The notes beneath the pieces were generated by a model. The model made no database searches. It was not told where the DNA came from and saw only the letters and a program-made list of their open reading frames with translations. 64,000 nt of DNA, taken from Bradyrhizobium centrolobii (GTDB taxonomy: Bacteria > Pseudomonadota > Alphaproteobacteria > Rhizobiales > Xanthobacteraceae). The stretch lies in NCBI RefSeq assembly GCF_001641635.1, contig NZ_LUUB01000080.1:103042-167041 (forward strand). Direction: 5' to 3'. This document shows positions 1-12,101 of the stretch, in pieces. A program made the position numbers and the translations under genes. Each line of letters begins with the position of its first letter. The stretch's first letter is position 1.

Positions 1-2
1 CC

Positions 3-1211
3 CGCCAGGTCGCGGAATTCGGGCGCCGGCTCGCGGCGGCCGAGGGGCGCATCACCTCGGCCAATTCGACCAATTCCGACCGGATCCAGTCGGTGGTCGG
101 CGAGATCAACGAACTCGGCGGATTGGTCAAGCAACTCGCCGCAACGGTGTCGGCCCATGAGGACCTGCTGACCACCGCGCAGGCTCCCGTCCCGGTGGGA
201 AAGCCGGAACCCGAGGCACCGATCGAATTGCTCGCGACGCCCGAAGACAGGCCGGTTGCGTCACCCCCGCTCCCGGCAGCGCCGCGGCCGGCACCGACCG
301 CCCAGACCACCGGCGCCCGCAACCAGACCCAATTGCTGGCCACCTTGCGGAACGCGGTCGACGAGAACCGCATCGACATCTTCCTTCAGCCGATGGTGAC
401 GCTGCCGCAGCGCAAGGTGCGGTTCTACGAGGCGGTGACGCGGGTGCGCGACGAGCGTGACCAACTGATCACGGCCGAGGAGTTCATCAGCATCGCCGAA
501 GCCTCGGGGCTGATCGGGCGCATCGACAACATGGTGATGCTGCGCTGTGTGCAGGTGTTGCGCCGGCTGATGGTGCGCAGCAAGGATGTCGGCGTGTTCT
601 GCAACGTCGCGGCCTCCACGCTCGGCAACTCCACCACCTTCGCGCAATGCCTCGATTTCCTTGAAGCCAACCGGGCGCTGGCGCCGTCGCTGGTGCTGGA
701 GTTCAAGCAGTCGACGTTCCGCAATCTCGGCCCGGCCGAGACCGAAAACCTCGCGGCGCTGGCCCAGCGCGGCTTCCGCTTCTCGATCGACCATGTCACG
801 GACTTGCGGATCGAGCCGCGCGAGCTCGCCGACCGCGGCGTGCGCTTCATCAAGGTGCCGGCCGGGCTCCTGCTCGATCCGAAGCAGGCATCGGCCTCGG
901 ACATCCACCCCTCGGATCTGTCCGACCTGCTTGGCCGTTTCGGCATCGACCTGATCGCCGAGCGGATCGAGGGTGAGCGCGCGGTGCTCGATCTGCTCGA
1001 CTACGACGTACGGTTCGGCCAGGGCTTCCTGTTCGCGCCACCCCGGCCATTGCGGCCGGAGGGGGCATCTGCTACCGGCGGGGCCTCGCCGAACCAGGCG
1101 CAGGACATTCAGGTATCCAATGGCACCGGCACTCCCAGCCCGGCCGCGACGTCTGCCGCGCCTCCAACACAACGCATCACCGGCAACGCGGCGCTCGCGC
1201 GCCGCATCTGA
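3..1211 (+). CDS. TipF-like degenerate EAL-domain protein (5' end outside window)
   Basis: The reading frame is open from the window edge, so only the C-terminal part is visible. It begins with a polar, coiled-coil-like stretch, then a Pro/Ala linker, then an EAL-type domain from about position 330. The segment around FLQPMVTLPQRKVRFYEAVT resembles the Caulobacter flagellar-placement protein TipF. The EAL signature reads EAV, and the later Asp-rich catalytic motif is replaced by SIDHVTDL, so c-di-GMP hydrolysis is unlikely; a binding or scaffold role at the cell pole is inferred. A GTG at 93 is in frame but sits inside the coiled coil and is not the real start. The next gene follows after 15 bases. 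Confidence 0.75.
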   Translation, partial: RQVAEFGRRLAAAEGRITSANSTNSDRIQSVVGEINELGGLVKQLAATVSAHEDLLTTAQAPVPVGKPEPEAPIELLATPEDRPVASPPLPAAPRPAPTAQTTGARNQTQLLATLRNAVDENRIDIFLQPMVTLPQRKVRFYEAVTRVRDERDQLITAEEFISIAEASGLIGRIDNMVMLRCVQVLRRLMVRSKDVGVFCNVAASTLGNSTTFAQCLDFLEANRALAPSLVLEFKQSTFRNLGPAETENLAALAQRGFRFSIDHVTDLRIEPRELADRGVRFIKVPAGLLLDPKQASASDIHPSDLSDLLGRFGIDLIAERIEGERAVLDLLDYDVRFGQGFLFAPPRPLRPEGASATGGASPNQAQDIQVSNGTGTPSPAATSAAPPTQRITGNAALARRI

Positions 1212-1226
1212 TCGGCCGCTCGCGTC

Positions 1227-2081
1227 ATGACCACCCTGCATTTCGTCGAAAGCCTGCGCGAGCTCGCGGGCGGTGTGGACGTCGTGCTCAGCGACATCTG
1301 GGGCGTGGTCCATAACGGTCTGGAATCCTTCCCCGAGGCCTGCGAGGCGCTGCACACCTATCGCAGCCGCGGCGGTACGGTGATCCTGATCACCAACGCG
1401 CCGCGCCCCGCCGACTCCGTGCAGCGGCAATTGCGCAAGCTCGGCGTCGCCGACGAGACCTATGACGCGATCGTCTCTTCCGGCGACCTGACGCGGCTCT
1501 ATGTCGCCGACCATCCCGGCCGCAAGATGTTCTGGCTCGGCCCCGAGCGCGACAGCTCGATCTATCGCGGCCTCGATGCGGTGCTCGCGCCGCTGGAGGA
1601 GGCCGACTACATCGTCTGCACCGGCCTCTACGACGACGAGACCGAGACGGCGGAAGATTATCGCGGCATGATGCTGAAAGCGCGCGAGCGCAAGCTGACG
1701 CTGGTCTGCGCCAATCCCGACATCGTGGTGGAGCGCGGCGACCGCCTAATCTATTGCGCCGGCGCGATCGCCGAGCTCTATCGCGAGCTCGGCGGTGATG
1801 TGATCTTCTACGGCAAGCCGCATCGGCCGATCTATGAGCGCGCGATGGCGCTCGCGGGCGAACGCCAGGGCCACCAGATCGACCGGAAAAAGGTGCTGGC
1901 GATCGGCGATTCCGTGCGCACCGACCTCACCGGGGCGCGCGAGTTCGGCATCGACTGCCTGTTCGTCACCCGCGGCATCCATTCCGAGGAATTCGAGGGC
2001 CTCGACCAGCTCGACCCGGCTTCCGTGATGGAGCTGTTCGGCCACCCGCCGAAGGCACTGATCCGCGAACTGAAGTGGTGA
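1227..2081 (+). CDS. HAD-superfamily class IIA hydrolase (TIGR01459-like)
   Basis: The 284-residue protein is a soluble HAD phosphatase of the class IIA type. Motif I is SDIWGVVHNG near residue 20, with the nucleophilic Asp followed by Trp-Gly as usual in this subfamily. A cap region follows, then a GKP stretch near residue 195, and the acidic motif IV region LAIGDSVRTDLTGA near residue 225. Class IIA members dephosphorylate small phosphorylated metabolites such as sugar phosphates or nucleotides; the substrate here cannot be read from sequence. It starts 15 bases after the EAL gene and is probably co-transcribed with it. Confidence 0.85.
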   Translation: MTTLHFVESLRELAGGVDVVLSDIWGVVHNGLESFPEACEALHTYRSRGGTVILITNAPRPADSVQRQLRKLGVADETYDAIVSSGDLTRLYVADHPGRKMFWLGPERDSSIYRGLDAVLAPLEEADYIVCTGLYDDETETAEDYRGMMLKARERKLTLVCANPDIVVERGDRLIYCAGAIAELYRELGGDVIFYGKPHRPIYERAMALAGERQGHQIDRKKVLAIGDSVRTDLTGAREFGIDCLFVTRGIHSEEFEGLDQLDPASVMELFGHPPKALIRELKW

Positions 2082-2090
2082 TTCTCTGAC

Positions 2091-2194
2091 CGTCATTCCG
2101 GGGCGCGTCGAAGACGCGAACCCGGAATCTCGAGATTCCACATTGCGCAATTGCGTAATGTTGTTCGGTGCTGGCGCACCGCCCCGGAATGACG
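2091..2194. repeat. Palindromic intergenic repeat (CCGGAATGACG type)
   Basis: The element opens with CGTCATTCCGGGGCG and closes with the matching arm CGCCCCGGAATGACG. An internal inner palindrome lies around TCTCGAGA. The same termini recur at 24125-24235. It fills the space between two convergent genes and may fold as a long hairpin in either transcript. Confidence 0.8.
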
Positions 2195-2211
2195 ACCATT
2201 GGCAAAACGCA

Positions 2212-2239
2212 GATGCCCGGGACAAGCCCGGGCATGACG
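2212..2239. repeat. Short GC-rich palindrome
   Basis: GATGCCCGGG and CCCGGGCATGAC are separated by a few bases and form a hairpin just 3' of the cheY stop codon. It could stabilise or end that minus-strand transcript, but there is no T run. It resembles the outer arms of the repeat between groES and groEL. Confidence 0.6.
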
Positions 2240-2277
2240 ATCCAGATGGAAGATTGTTATCCGGCGAAGTGTGCGCC

Positions 2278-2673
2278 TTAGGCGCTCGCCATGTCCGGGA
2301 AGACCGCCTCGATCTTGGTCTTCAGCGTCGCCGCGTTGAACGGCTTGACGATGTAGTTGTTCACGCCGGCCTTCTTGGCCGCGATCACGTTCTCGGTCTT
2401 CGATTCCGCGGTGATCATGATGAAGGGCGTGGTGGCGAGGTTGGGATCCGCGCGCACTTCGCGCAGCAGGTCGTAACCCGTCATCGGCTCCATGTTCCAG
2501 TCGGAGATCACGAGCCCGTACTTCTTGCCGCGCATCTTGTTCAGCGCCGCCGAACCGTCGCTGGCATCATCGATATTCTCAAAGCCAAGCTGCTTCAGCA
2601 GATTCCTGATGATACGGATCATGGTGCTGTAGTCATCCACCACCAGAACCGGCATCGACAAATCAACCGCCAT
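2278..2673 (-). CDS. CheY-like single-domain response regulator
   Basis: The 131-residue protein is one receiver domain with no output domain. The acidic pair is Asp13-Asp14, the phosphoacceptor is Asp58 in VISDWNM, and the conserved Thr88 and Lys110 (YIVKPF) are present, so it should be phosphorylated normally. Its match to stand-alone CheY proteins suggests that it carries a chemotaxis kinase signal to the flagellar motor. No kinase gene is adjacent, but a cheZ phosphatase gene lies elsewhere in the window at 55372. It is transcribed divergently from ribF across about 230 bases. Confidence 0.9.
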   Translation of the reverse strand: MAVDLSMPVLVVDDYSTMIRIIRNLLKQLGFENIDDASDGSAALNKMRGKKYGLVISDWNMEPMTGYDLLREVRADPNLATTPFIMITAESKTENVIAAKKAGVNNYIVKPFNAATLKTKIEAVFPDMASA

Positions 2674-2901
2674 CTCGACTCCCCCAACGCATACCCAGGA
2701 TTATTGCGATCGGAGCTGCCGGACTGGAGTCCCGCAGTTCCACGTTTCAAGGACTAGCATCAAGGCGTTAAACAGCGCGTTAACTGCGCATCCCGACGAA
2801 GGTCTGAAATCGCATTCAAGGCAGCCGCATCCCCCGCTTGACTTCGTCTGGCCGGTCAAGCCACGGTCCCGGCCGGTCCCGCCGGCTCGAGAATTCCCCT
2901 G

Positions 2902-3873
2902 ATGGCCCCGCATTTTACCGTTATCCGCGACAGCACACCGGATTCCGCGATCCCGAGGGGGGCGGTGGTCGCCATGGGCAATTTCGACGGGGTCCATCTC
3001 GGCCACCAGGCGGTGATCGCAGCGGCCCTGGAGATGGGCCGGGCGCATGGCCGCCCTGCGCTGGCATTGACCTTCGAGCCGCACCCGCGCCGGTTTTTCA
3101 GCCCGAACACCCCGCAATTCCGCCTGACCGACGAGCGGGCAAAACTCCGGCTCCTGGCCGGCACCGGGCTTGCGGGCGCCGTGGTCATGACCTTCGACAA
3201 GGCCCGCGCCGGGACCAGTGCACAAGATTTCATTCACCATGACCTGATCGGCCGCCTCGGCGTCAGCGGGATCGCGGTCGGCTACGACTTCCATTTCGGC
3301 AAGGGCCGGGTCGGCTCGCCGAGCCTGCTGGTCAACGAGGCGCCCCGTCTCGGCATCGAGGTCGATGTGCAGCCGCATGTCGATATCGACGAGCGACCGG
3401 TCTCCTCCAGCGCCATCCGGATTGCGCTCGCGGAAGGGCAGCTCGATGAGGCCACCGCGATGCTCGGCGCTCCCTGGTTCGTGACCGGCGAGGTCGTCCA
3501 TGGCGAGAAGCGCGGCCGCGACCTCGGCTACCCCACCGCCAACATCCGGCTGGATGCCAATTGCGGCCTGAAGCATGGCATCTATGCGGTGCGGGTCGGC
3601 CGCGGCACCGAGCGGTTCGACGGGGTGGCAAGCTTTGGCCGGCGCCCGACCTTCGACAATGGCGCGCCGCTCCTCGAAATATTCCTGTTCCACTTCAAGG
3701 GTGACCTCTACGGGCAGGTCCTCGACTGCGCCTTCATCGGCTTCATCCGCGAGGAGCTGAAATTCGACAGCCTCGACGCCCTGATCCGCCAGATGGACGA
3801 CGATTCCGCCCGCGCCCGCACCATGCTGGCCGCCGCCCCGGGCGCGTTTCCGAGGCTTGGAACGCTCGATTGA
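2902..3873 (+). CDS. ribF: Bifunctional riboflavin kinase/FAD synthetase
   Basis: The 323-residue enzyme converts riboflavin to FMN and then to FAD in the cytoplasm. The N-terminal adenylyltransferase domain carries the nucleotide-binding motif GNFDGVHLGH at residues 26-35. The C-terminal kinase domain carries GYPTANI near residue 209. Length and domain order match the bacterial RibF family. The ATG at 2902 is chosen because the adenylyltransferase fold starts soon after. The ileS and lspA genes follow, an order often seen in proteobacteria. Confidence 0.95.
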   Translation: MAPHFTVIRDSTPDSAIPRGAVVAMGNFDGVHLGHQAVIAAALEMGRAHGRPALALTFEPHPRRFFSPNTPQFRLTDERAKLRLLAGTGLAGAVVMTFDKARAGTSAQDFIHHDLIGRLGVSGIAVGYDFHFGKGRVGSPSLLVNEAPRLGIEVDVQPHVDIDERPVSSSAIRIALAEGQLDEATAMLGAPWFVTGEVVHGEKRGRDLGYPTANIRLDANCGLKHGIYAVRVGRGTERFDGVASFGRRPTFDNGAPLLEIFLFHFKGDLYGQVLDCAFIGFIREELKFDSLDALIRQMDDDSARARTMLAAAPGAFPRLGTLD

Positions 3874-3890
3874 GGGGGCTCTCGCCCCCT
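3873..3890 (+). terminator. GC hairpin after ribF, possible terminator
   Basis: AGGGGGC and GCCCCCT pair around a TCTC loop immediately after the ribF stop codon. The following bases are C/T-rich rather than a clean T run, so intrinsic termination would be weak. The remaining space to ileS (to 4078) shows no other feature. Confidence 0.4.
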
Positions 3891-4078
3891 TCCCGCCCCT
3901 TTGCGCTTCCCCGGCCCGGCTGCTATGGAGGGCCCATGTTTGCGCGGCGCATCATAGGGATTAGCGGCCCGGCTTCCGTCTGAGCCTTTCGGCTCGGCGC
4001 AAGACCGGGATTTTGTCGTTTCACCCCCGCGATTCCAGTCGCCATCTGTTTCCGCGCCCCTCCGAGCCAGTCATCCTC

Positions 4079-7078
<3,000 letters not shown>

Positions 7079-7084
7079 CTCCGT

Positions 7085-7204
7085 GTCGTCCCGGCGAAGG
7101 CCGGGACCCAACCACCGCTGTTCAACGTAGCGAAGGTCGATGACCCCAAGTCTTCCAAACAACTTCCGCCTGGGGTTATGGGTCCCGGCCTTCGCCGGGA
7201 CGAC
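7085..7204. repeat. Palindromic repeat between ileS and lspA
   Basis: GTCGTCCCGGCGAAGGCCGG at the left end is matched by CCGGCCTTCGCCGGGACGAC at the right end, with weaker inner pairing. This is a typical bradyrhizobial intergenic palindrome. It lies inside an apparent ileS-lspA transcription unit. Confidence 0.85.
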
Positions 7205-7237
7205 GGCGGAATTCGTTGCGACAGTGGGCACCTCCGC

Positions 7238-7732
7238 ATGACGCCACTCCGCGCCGGCATCATCTCGGCCGTGGTCACGGTCGTGCTCGACCAGGCCTCA
7301 AAGCTCTGGCTGCTGAACGTCTTCGACCTCGCTCATCGCGGCGCCGTAAGAGTGACGCCGTTCTTCGATCTGTTGCTGGCCTGGAACATCGGGATCAGCT
7401 TCGGCTGGCTCCAGAACGACAGCCAGGCGGCGCAGATCGCGCTGATGGCGGTGAAGGCCATTGCGGTGATTGCGCTGGCGATCTGGATGGCCCGGTCGCA
7501 CACCCGCCTGGCCACCGTTGCGCTGGGGCTGATCATCGGCGGCGCCATCGGCAATGGCATCGACCGCCTGGCCTACGGCGCCGTGGTCGATTTCGCCCTG
7601 TTTCACATCGAGATCGGCGGAACGACCTATAATTGGTACGTTTTCAATCTGGCGGACGTGGCCATCGTTGCTGGGGTGGCGGCCCTATTGTATGATTCCT
7701 TCCTGGGGGTACCCGCCGCAAAAGCGCCCTGA
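7238..7732 (+). CDS. lspA: Lipoprotein signal peptidase II
   Basis: The 164-residue integral membrane protein has about four hydrophobic segments and cleaves signal peptides from prolipoproteins. It carries the early DQASK motif. The two catalytic Asp motifs are GNGIDRLAYGAVVDF and FNLADVAI. The ATG at 7238 (MTPLRAG) is chosen over an upstream start at 7178 that would extend into the repeat. The context after ileS is the usual one for this gene. Confidence 0.95.
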   Translation: MTPLRAGIISAVVTVVLDQASKLWLLNVFDLAHRGAVRVTPFFDLLLAWNIGISFGWLQNDSQAAQIALMAVKAIAVIALAIWMARSHTRLATVALGLIIGGAIGNGIDRLAYGAVVDFALFHIEIGGTTYNWYVFNLADVAIVAGVAALLYDSFLGVPAAKAP

Positions 7733-7826
7733 TCCCGGCCGATATGGCCGGGTGGTGGAACCTTGCTTGTGAGGGTCGACCGCGTGCTCACGCGGCGATC
7801 TGCCACAATATGGAACAGGTACAGTA

Positions 7827-8549
7827 ATGCGCAGCTCCGAAACCAGCGGTTCGATGGTTCGAGACCCCAAGCGGGGGTTCTGGCAGGTACTGAAATTGTC
7901 CACCGTCGCACTTGGCATCGGTCTCGTCATGTCGGCAGGCGCAGCGCGAGCCGGCGATGGCGATGACGACGACGACATGACCTTCGAAGAGAAGCTCATC
8001 GACAACCTGATGTCCGGCCTCGGCGCCAAGAGCATGGAGAAGCCCGGCATCGAATACCGCGAGCGCTCGCCGCTCGTCGTTCCGCCCAAGCTCGACCTGC
8101 CGCCGCCCGCGGCGACCGAAGCCAAGGCTGCGCCGAACTGGCCGAAGGATCCCGACGAGAAGCGCCGCAAGGAAGCTATCGCCGCCCGGAAGAAGGCGAA
8201 CAAGGCGAAGGAGAACTGGGAAGCCGCCCGGCCGCTCACGCCCGCCGAGATGAACGCCGCCAAAACGGCCGCGCCCGCCCGCGAGAACAACGATCCCATC
8301 CAGCCGGGCACCAACGGCAACCCCTCGCTCATGCCGGCCGAACTCGGCTACTCCGGCGGCCTTTGGGGCATGTTCAAGGGCAACAGCTCCGAAGAGAAGC
8401 AATTCACCGCCGAACCCCCGCGCCAGTCGCTGGTCGAGCCGCCGCCCGGATACCAGACGCCGTCCCCGAACTACGCTTACGGGTCCGGACCGGACAAGTC
8501 GCGGAAGACGTACTACGACATCATGTCCGGCAAGGAGAAGGAGCAATAA
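7827..8549 (+). CDS. Exported protein of unknown function, BamF/DUF3035-like middle
   Basis: The 240-residue product has an N-terminal hydrophobic segment ending in SAGAARA, consistent with export to the periplasm. A DDDDD stretch and a Lys/Ala-rich helix follow. The phrase RSPLVVPPKLDLPPP is reminiscent of the RAPLVLPP motif in DUF3035 (BamF-like) proteins, but there is no lipobox Cys, so this link is tentative. The C-terminal half is Pro/Ser/Gly-rich and probably disordered. The stop codon lies in a small hairpin (8538-8557) without a T run. Confidence 0.7.
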   Translation: MRSSETSGSMVRDPKRGFWQVLKLSTVALGIGLVMSAGAARAGDGDDDDDMTFEEKLIDNLMSGLGAKSMEKPGIEYRERSPLVVPPKLDLPPPAATEAKAAPNWPKDPDEKRRKEAIAARKKANKAKENWEAARPLTPAEMNAAKTAAPARENNDPIQPGTNGNPSLMPAELGYSGGLWGMFKGNSSEEKQFTAEPPRQSLVEPPPGYQTPSPNYAYGSGPDKSRKTYYDIMSGKEKEQ

Positions 8550-8746
8550 GGCTCCTTGCCTGTCGCGCGCTTGGTCGCGCGGAACTGCCGCAATTGTCCG
8601 GTGTAGGTTGGACGCGGCAGATGACTTATTTTTAAGTTCAACTTGACCGCGTTCTCTGCTTCGTGACCCGAAGCTCAAAGCCGCGCGGTGTAGCATGCCG
8701 CGCTTTCACGCCAGGACATCAGGTCCGGGCTTTCACAAGGATCGCG

Positions 8747-10138
8747 ATGTCCTCTTACCGATCGGCTGTTTGCCTTATTGCCGCACTGCTTTCGACCGAC
8801 GTCCTTTCGAGCGGCGCTGCCCACGCCCAGACCACGGTAACATCCGCACCGCCCGCGAGCTTCACGCTCAGCAACGGCCTTCAGGTCGTGGTGATTCCGG
8901 ATCATCGCACGCCCGTGGTCACGGAGATGATCTGGTACAGGGTCGGGTCGGCCGACGAGACGCCGGGCAAGTCCGGACTCGCCCATTTCCTCGAGCACCT
9001 GATGTTCAAGGGCACGCAGAAGCATCCGGTCGGCGAATTCTCGCAGACGGTGCTCCGCGTCGGCGGTAACGAGAACGCCTCGACCTCGGTCGACTACACC
9101 AACTACTACCAGCGCGTGCCGCGCGAGCAGTTGCCGACCATGATGGAGTTCGAGGCCGACCGCATGACCGGCCTCATCCTCAAGGATGAGAACGTGCTGC
9201 CCGAACGCGACGTCGTGCTCGAAGAGTACAACATGCGCGTCGCCAACAATCCCGATGCGCGGCTGAACGAGCAGATCATGGCCGCGCTCTATCTCAATCA
9301 TCCCTACGGCCGGCCCGTGATCGGCTGGCACCAGGAGATCGAGAAGCTCGATCGCGAGGACGCGCTCGCCTTCTACCGCCGCTTCTACGCGCCGAACAAC
9401 GCCATCCTGGTGATCGCCGGCGACGTCGAAGTGGCCGACGTCCGCCCGCTGGTCGAGCGCAATTTCGGACCGATCCCGGCCCAGCCCGCGATCCCGGCAC
9501 GCCGCATCCGACCGCAGGAGCCGGATCCGGCCGCCCCGCGCGCCGTCACGCTGTCCGACCCGCGCGTCGAGCAGCCCACCATGCGACGCTATTATCTGGT
9601 GCCCTCGGCAACGACGGCCGCGGCCGGCGAGAGCGCAGCCCTCGACGTGCTCGCGCAGTTGATGGGCAGCGGCAGCAATTCCTATCTCTACCGCGCGCTC
9701 GTCGTCGACAAGCCGCTCGCGGTCTCCGCCAGCGCCAGCTATTCGAGCGTCTCGCTCGATCCGACCCAGTTCTCGATCTCGGCCGCGCCGAAATCCGGCG
9801 TCAGCTTCACTGAGGTCGAGCAGGTGATCGACGGCGTCATCGCCGACATTGTGCAGAACCCGATCCGCGCCGAGGACCTTGAACGGGTCAAGACCCAGCT
9901 CATTGCGGAAGCGATCTACGCTCAGGACAATCAGGCGGTGCTGGCGCGCTGGTATGGCGGCGCGCTGAGCACGGGCCTGTCGATCGAGGACATCCGAAGC
10001 TGGCCGGATCGCATCCGCGCCGTTACCGCCGAGCAGGTTCGCGCCGCCGCACAGAAGTGGCTCGAGAAGAAGCGCTCGGTCACCGGCTATCTGATCAAGG
10101 ACACCACTATCGCCAAGCGCGAGGAGAAGCGTTCGTGA
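8747..10138 (+). CDS. M16-family zinc metallopeptidase, active subunit
   Basis: The 463-residue protein has a signal peptide ending in AHA at about residue 27. The zinc motif HFLEH gives His80, Glu83 and His84, and the distal ligand Glu160 lies in LEEYNM at the family spacing of 76 residues. All catalytic residues are therefore present. It is expected to act in the periplasm on short unfolded peptides. The ATG at 8747 is supported by an AAGGA at 8737. It overlaps the next gene by four bases, pairing it with an inactive M16 partner. Confidence 0.92.
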   Translation: MSSYRSAVCLIAALLSTDVLSSGAAHAQTTVTSAPPASFTLSNGLQVVVIPDHRTPVVTEMIWYRVGSADETPGKSGLAHFLEHLMFKGTQKHPVGEFSQTVLRVGGNENASTSVDYTNYYQRVPREQLPTMMEFEADRMTGLILKDENVLPERDVVLEEYNMRVANNPDARLNEQIMAALYLNHPYGRPVIGWHQEIEKLDREDALAFYRRFYAPNNAILVIAGDVEVADVRPLVERNFGPIPAQPAIPARRIRPQEPDPAAPRAVTLSDPRVEQPTMRRYYLVPSATTAAAGESAALDVLAQLMGSGSNSYLYRALVVDKPLAVSASASYSSVSLDPTQFSISAAPKSGVSFTEVEQVIDGVIADIVQNPIRAEDLERVKTQLIAEAIYAQDNQAVLARWYGGALSTGLSIEDIRSWPDRIRAVTAEQVRAAAQKWLEKKRSVTGYLIKDTTIAKREEKRS

Positions 10139-11508
10139 CCCATCCCTTCCTTCGCGCGCGACGCATCGCACTGTCCTTCGTCACCGGCGCTGCGCTGGCG
10201 CTCGCCGCGGTTACGCCGTCCGAGGCAGCCGCAAAGATCCAGCACCTGGTCTCGCCGGGCGGCATCGAGGCCTGGTTCGTTCAGGACGCGACGGTGCCGC
10301 TGATCGCCATGGAATACTCGTTCGCCGGCGGCTCGGCGCAGGATCCCAAGGACAAGCCCGGCGTCGCCAACCTGGTCGGCGACCTCCTCGACGAGGGCTC
10401 AGGCGATCTCGACTCCAAGACGTTCCACGAGCGCCTGGAGCGCCGCGCCATCGAGCTCAGCTTCAGCGCCACCCGCGACACCTTCCGCGGCAGCCTGCGC
10501 ATGCTGCGCGACAACAAGGATGAAGCCTTCGACCTGTTGCGGATGGCATTGACCTCGCCGCATTTCGACACCGTCGATGTCGAACGCATCCGCTCGCAGG
10601 TCATCTCCGGGCTGCGCCGCGAGACCACCAACCCGACCTCGCTGGCGAGCCGCAAATTCCTGGAGATCGCCTTCGGCGATCATCCCTATGGGCGGCAGAC
10701 CAACGGCACGCTGGACAGCGTGCCGACCATCACGATCACCGACTTGAAGGATTACGTCGGCCGCGTGCTTGCCAAGGACACGCTGAAGGTCGCGGTCGTC
10801 GGTGACGTCGATCCCGCGACCCTCGGCAAGCTGCTCGACCACACCTTCGGCAGCCTGCCGGCCAAGGCCAACCTCACGCCGGTCCCCGACATCGCAGCCG
10901 CCAGGCCGCCGCAGCGCGCCTTCGTGCCGCTCGATGTGCCGCAGACCGTGATTACTTTCGGCGGCCCCGGCGTGAAGCGCAACGACCCGAACTTCATGGC
11001 GGCCTATGTCGTCAATCACATCCTGGGCGGCGGCGGGTTGTCCTCCCGGCTCTATCGCGAGGTCCGCGAGAAGCGGGGTCTGGCCTATTCGGTGTTCGAA
11101 TCGCTGCTGTGGATGGAGCATTCGGCGCTGTTCATCGGCAATACCGGCACCCGCGCCGACCGCGCCGGCGAAACCATCGACGCCATCGAGAAAGAGGTGC
11201 GCCGCATCGCCGAGGAGGGCCCGACGCAGAAGGAGCTCGACGAGGCCAAGTCCTATCTCAAGGGCTCCCAGATGCTGGCGCTCGACACCTCCTCCAAGCT
11301 GGCGCAGGCGCTGCTGCAATATCAGCAGGACAAGCTGCCGATCGACTATATCGAGAAGCGGAACGCGATCGTCGATGCGGTGACGCTGGACGACGCCAAG
11401 GCAGCCGCCAAGCGCCTGTGGGGCCAGGGACTCCTGACCGTCGTCGTCGGCCGCGCCCCGCAGGCCGCCGCGCAGCCCGCAGCAGCACCGGCGACGAAGT
11501 CGAACTGA
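10135..11508 (+). CDS. M16-family peptidase-like protein, non-catalytic partner
   Basis: The 457-residue protein has a signal peptide ending near SEAAA and the M16 fold. The position of the zinc motif reads VANLVGDLLDEG, so the HxxEH residues are missing. Known heterodimeric M16 enzymes pair such an inactive subunit, which retains an Arg/Tyr pair near the C-terminal half (SSRLYREVREKRGLAYSV here), with an active one. The GTG start at 10135 overlaps the upstream TGA and has GAGGAGAAG in front, indicating translational coupling. Confidence 0.9.
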   Translation: MTHPFLRARRIALSFVTGAALALAAVTPSEAAAKIQHLVSPGGIEAWFVQDATVPLIAMEYSFAGGSAQDPKDKPGVANLVGDLLDEGSGDLDSKTFHERLERRAIELSFSATRDTFRGSLRMLRDNKDEAFDLLRMALTSPHFDTVDVERIRSQVISGLRRETTNPTSLASRKFLEIAFGDHPYGRQTNGTLDSVPTITITDLKDYVGRVLAKDTLKVAVVGDVDPATLGKLLDHTFGSLPAKANLTPVPDIAAARPPQRAFVPLDVPQTVITFGGPGVKRNDPNFMAAYVVNHILGGGGLSSRLYREVREKRGLAYSVFESLLWMEHSALFIGNTGTRADRAGETIDAIEKEVRRIAEEGPTQKELDEAKSYLKGSQMLALDTSSKLAQALLQYQQDKLPIDYIEKRNAIVDAVTLDDAKAAAKRLWGQGLLTVVVGRAPQAAAQPAAAPATKSN

Positions 11509-11625
11509 CTTCCATAAGTCTCCTGAGAAATGGCCGGGCTCGTCCCGGCCATTTGCGTATCCGGTATGCGCCATTGCCGAACGTAGACGTCCGCGATATG
11601 TCCGGGCATCACGAATGGTGCCACC

Positions 11626-12042
11626 ATGTTGCGGATATCCCGCGATCTTGCCATTGACGAGGACGACATTGAGGTCAGCTTCGTCCGCGCCTCCGGGCCG
11701 GGCGGGCAAAACGTCAACAAGGTCGCGACCTCGGCGCAACTGCGCTTCGACACCCGCAGGCTGACCCTGCCGGAGGACGCCAGCCTGCGCCTCGCGCGCA
11801 TCGCCGGCCAGCGCATGACCAAGGACGGCGTCATCGTCATCCATGCGCAGCGCTTCCGCACCCAGGAGCGCAACCGGCAGGATGCCATCGACCGCCTCGT
11901 CGAGATGCTGAGCGAAGCGATGGTCCGGCCGACGCCGCGCCGTGCCACCCGGCCGACATTCGCCTCCAAGCAGCGCCGGCTGGACGGCAAGAAGCGTCGC
12001 AGCGACATCAAGGCGAAGCGTGGCGGCCGCTTCGACGATTGA
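11626..12042 (+). CDS. arfB: Alternative ribosome-rescue peptidyl-tRNA hydrolase
   Basis: The 138-residue protein is a release-factor-like domain with the catalytic GGQ in SGPGGQNVNKVATSAQL. A basic C-terminal tail (KQRRLDGKKRRSDIKAKRGG) would enter the empty mRNA channel of a stalled ribosome. There is no codon-recognition domain, which separates it from RF1 and RF2. It hydrolyses peptidyl-tRNA on non-stop complexes. About 115 bases separate it from the M16 pair, so it may have its own promoter. Confidence 0.93.
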   Translation: MLRISRDLAIDEDDIEVSFVRASGPGGQNVNKVATSAQLRFDTRRLTLPEDASLRLARIAGQRMTKDGVIVIHAQRFRTQERNRQDAIDRLVEMLSEAMVRPTPRRATRPTFASKQRRLDGKKRRSDIKAKRGGRFDD

Positions 12043-12047
12043 GTGAC

Positions 12048-12082
12048 AAAAAAACCTCCAGCCGCAGAGCGACCGGAGGTTT
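12048..12082 (-). terminator. Intrinsic terminator for the 12102-12410 gene
   Basis: Read on the minus strand, AACCTCC and GGAGGTT form a stem that is followed by seven T residues. It lies directly after the minus-strand stop at 12102 and just after the arfB stop on the other strand. It may act in both directions, though the T run favours the minus strand. Confidence 0.8.
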
Positions 12083-12101
12083 GCCGTTTCGTGTCTCGGC
12101 C

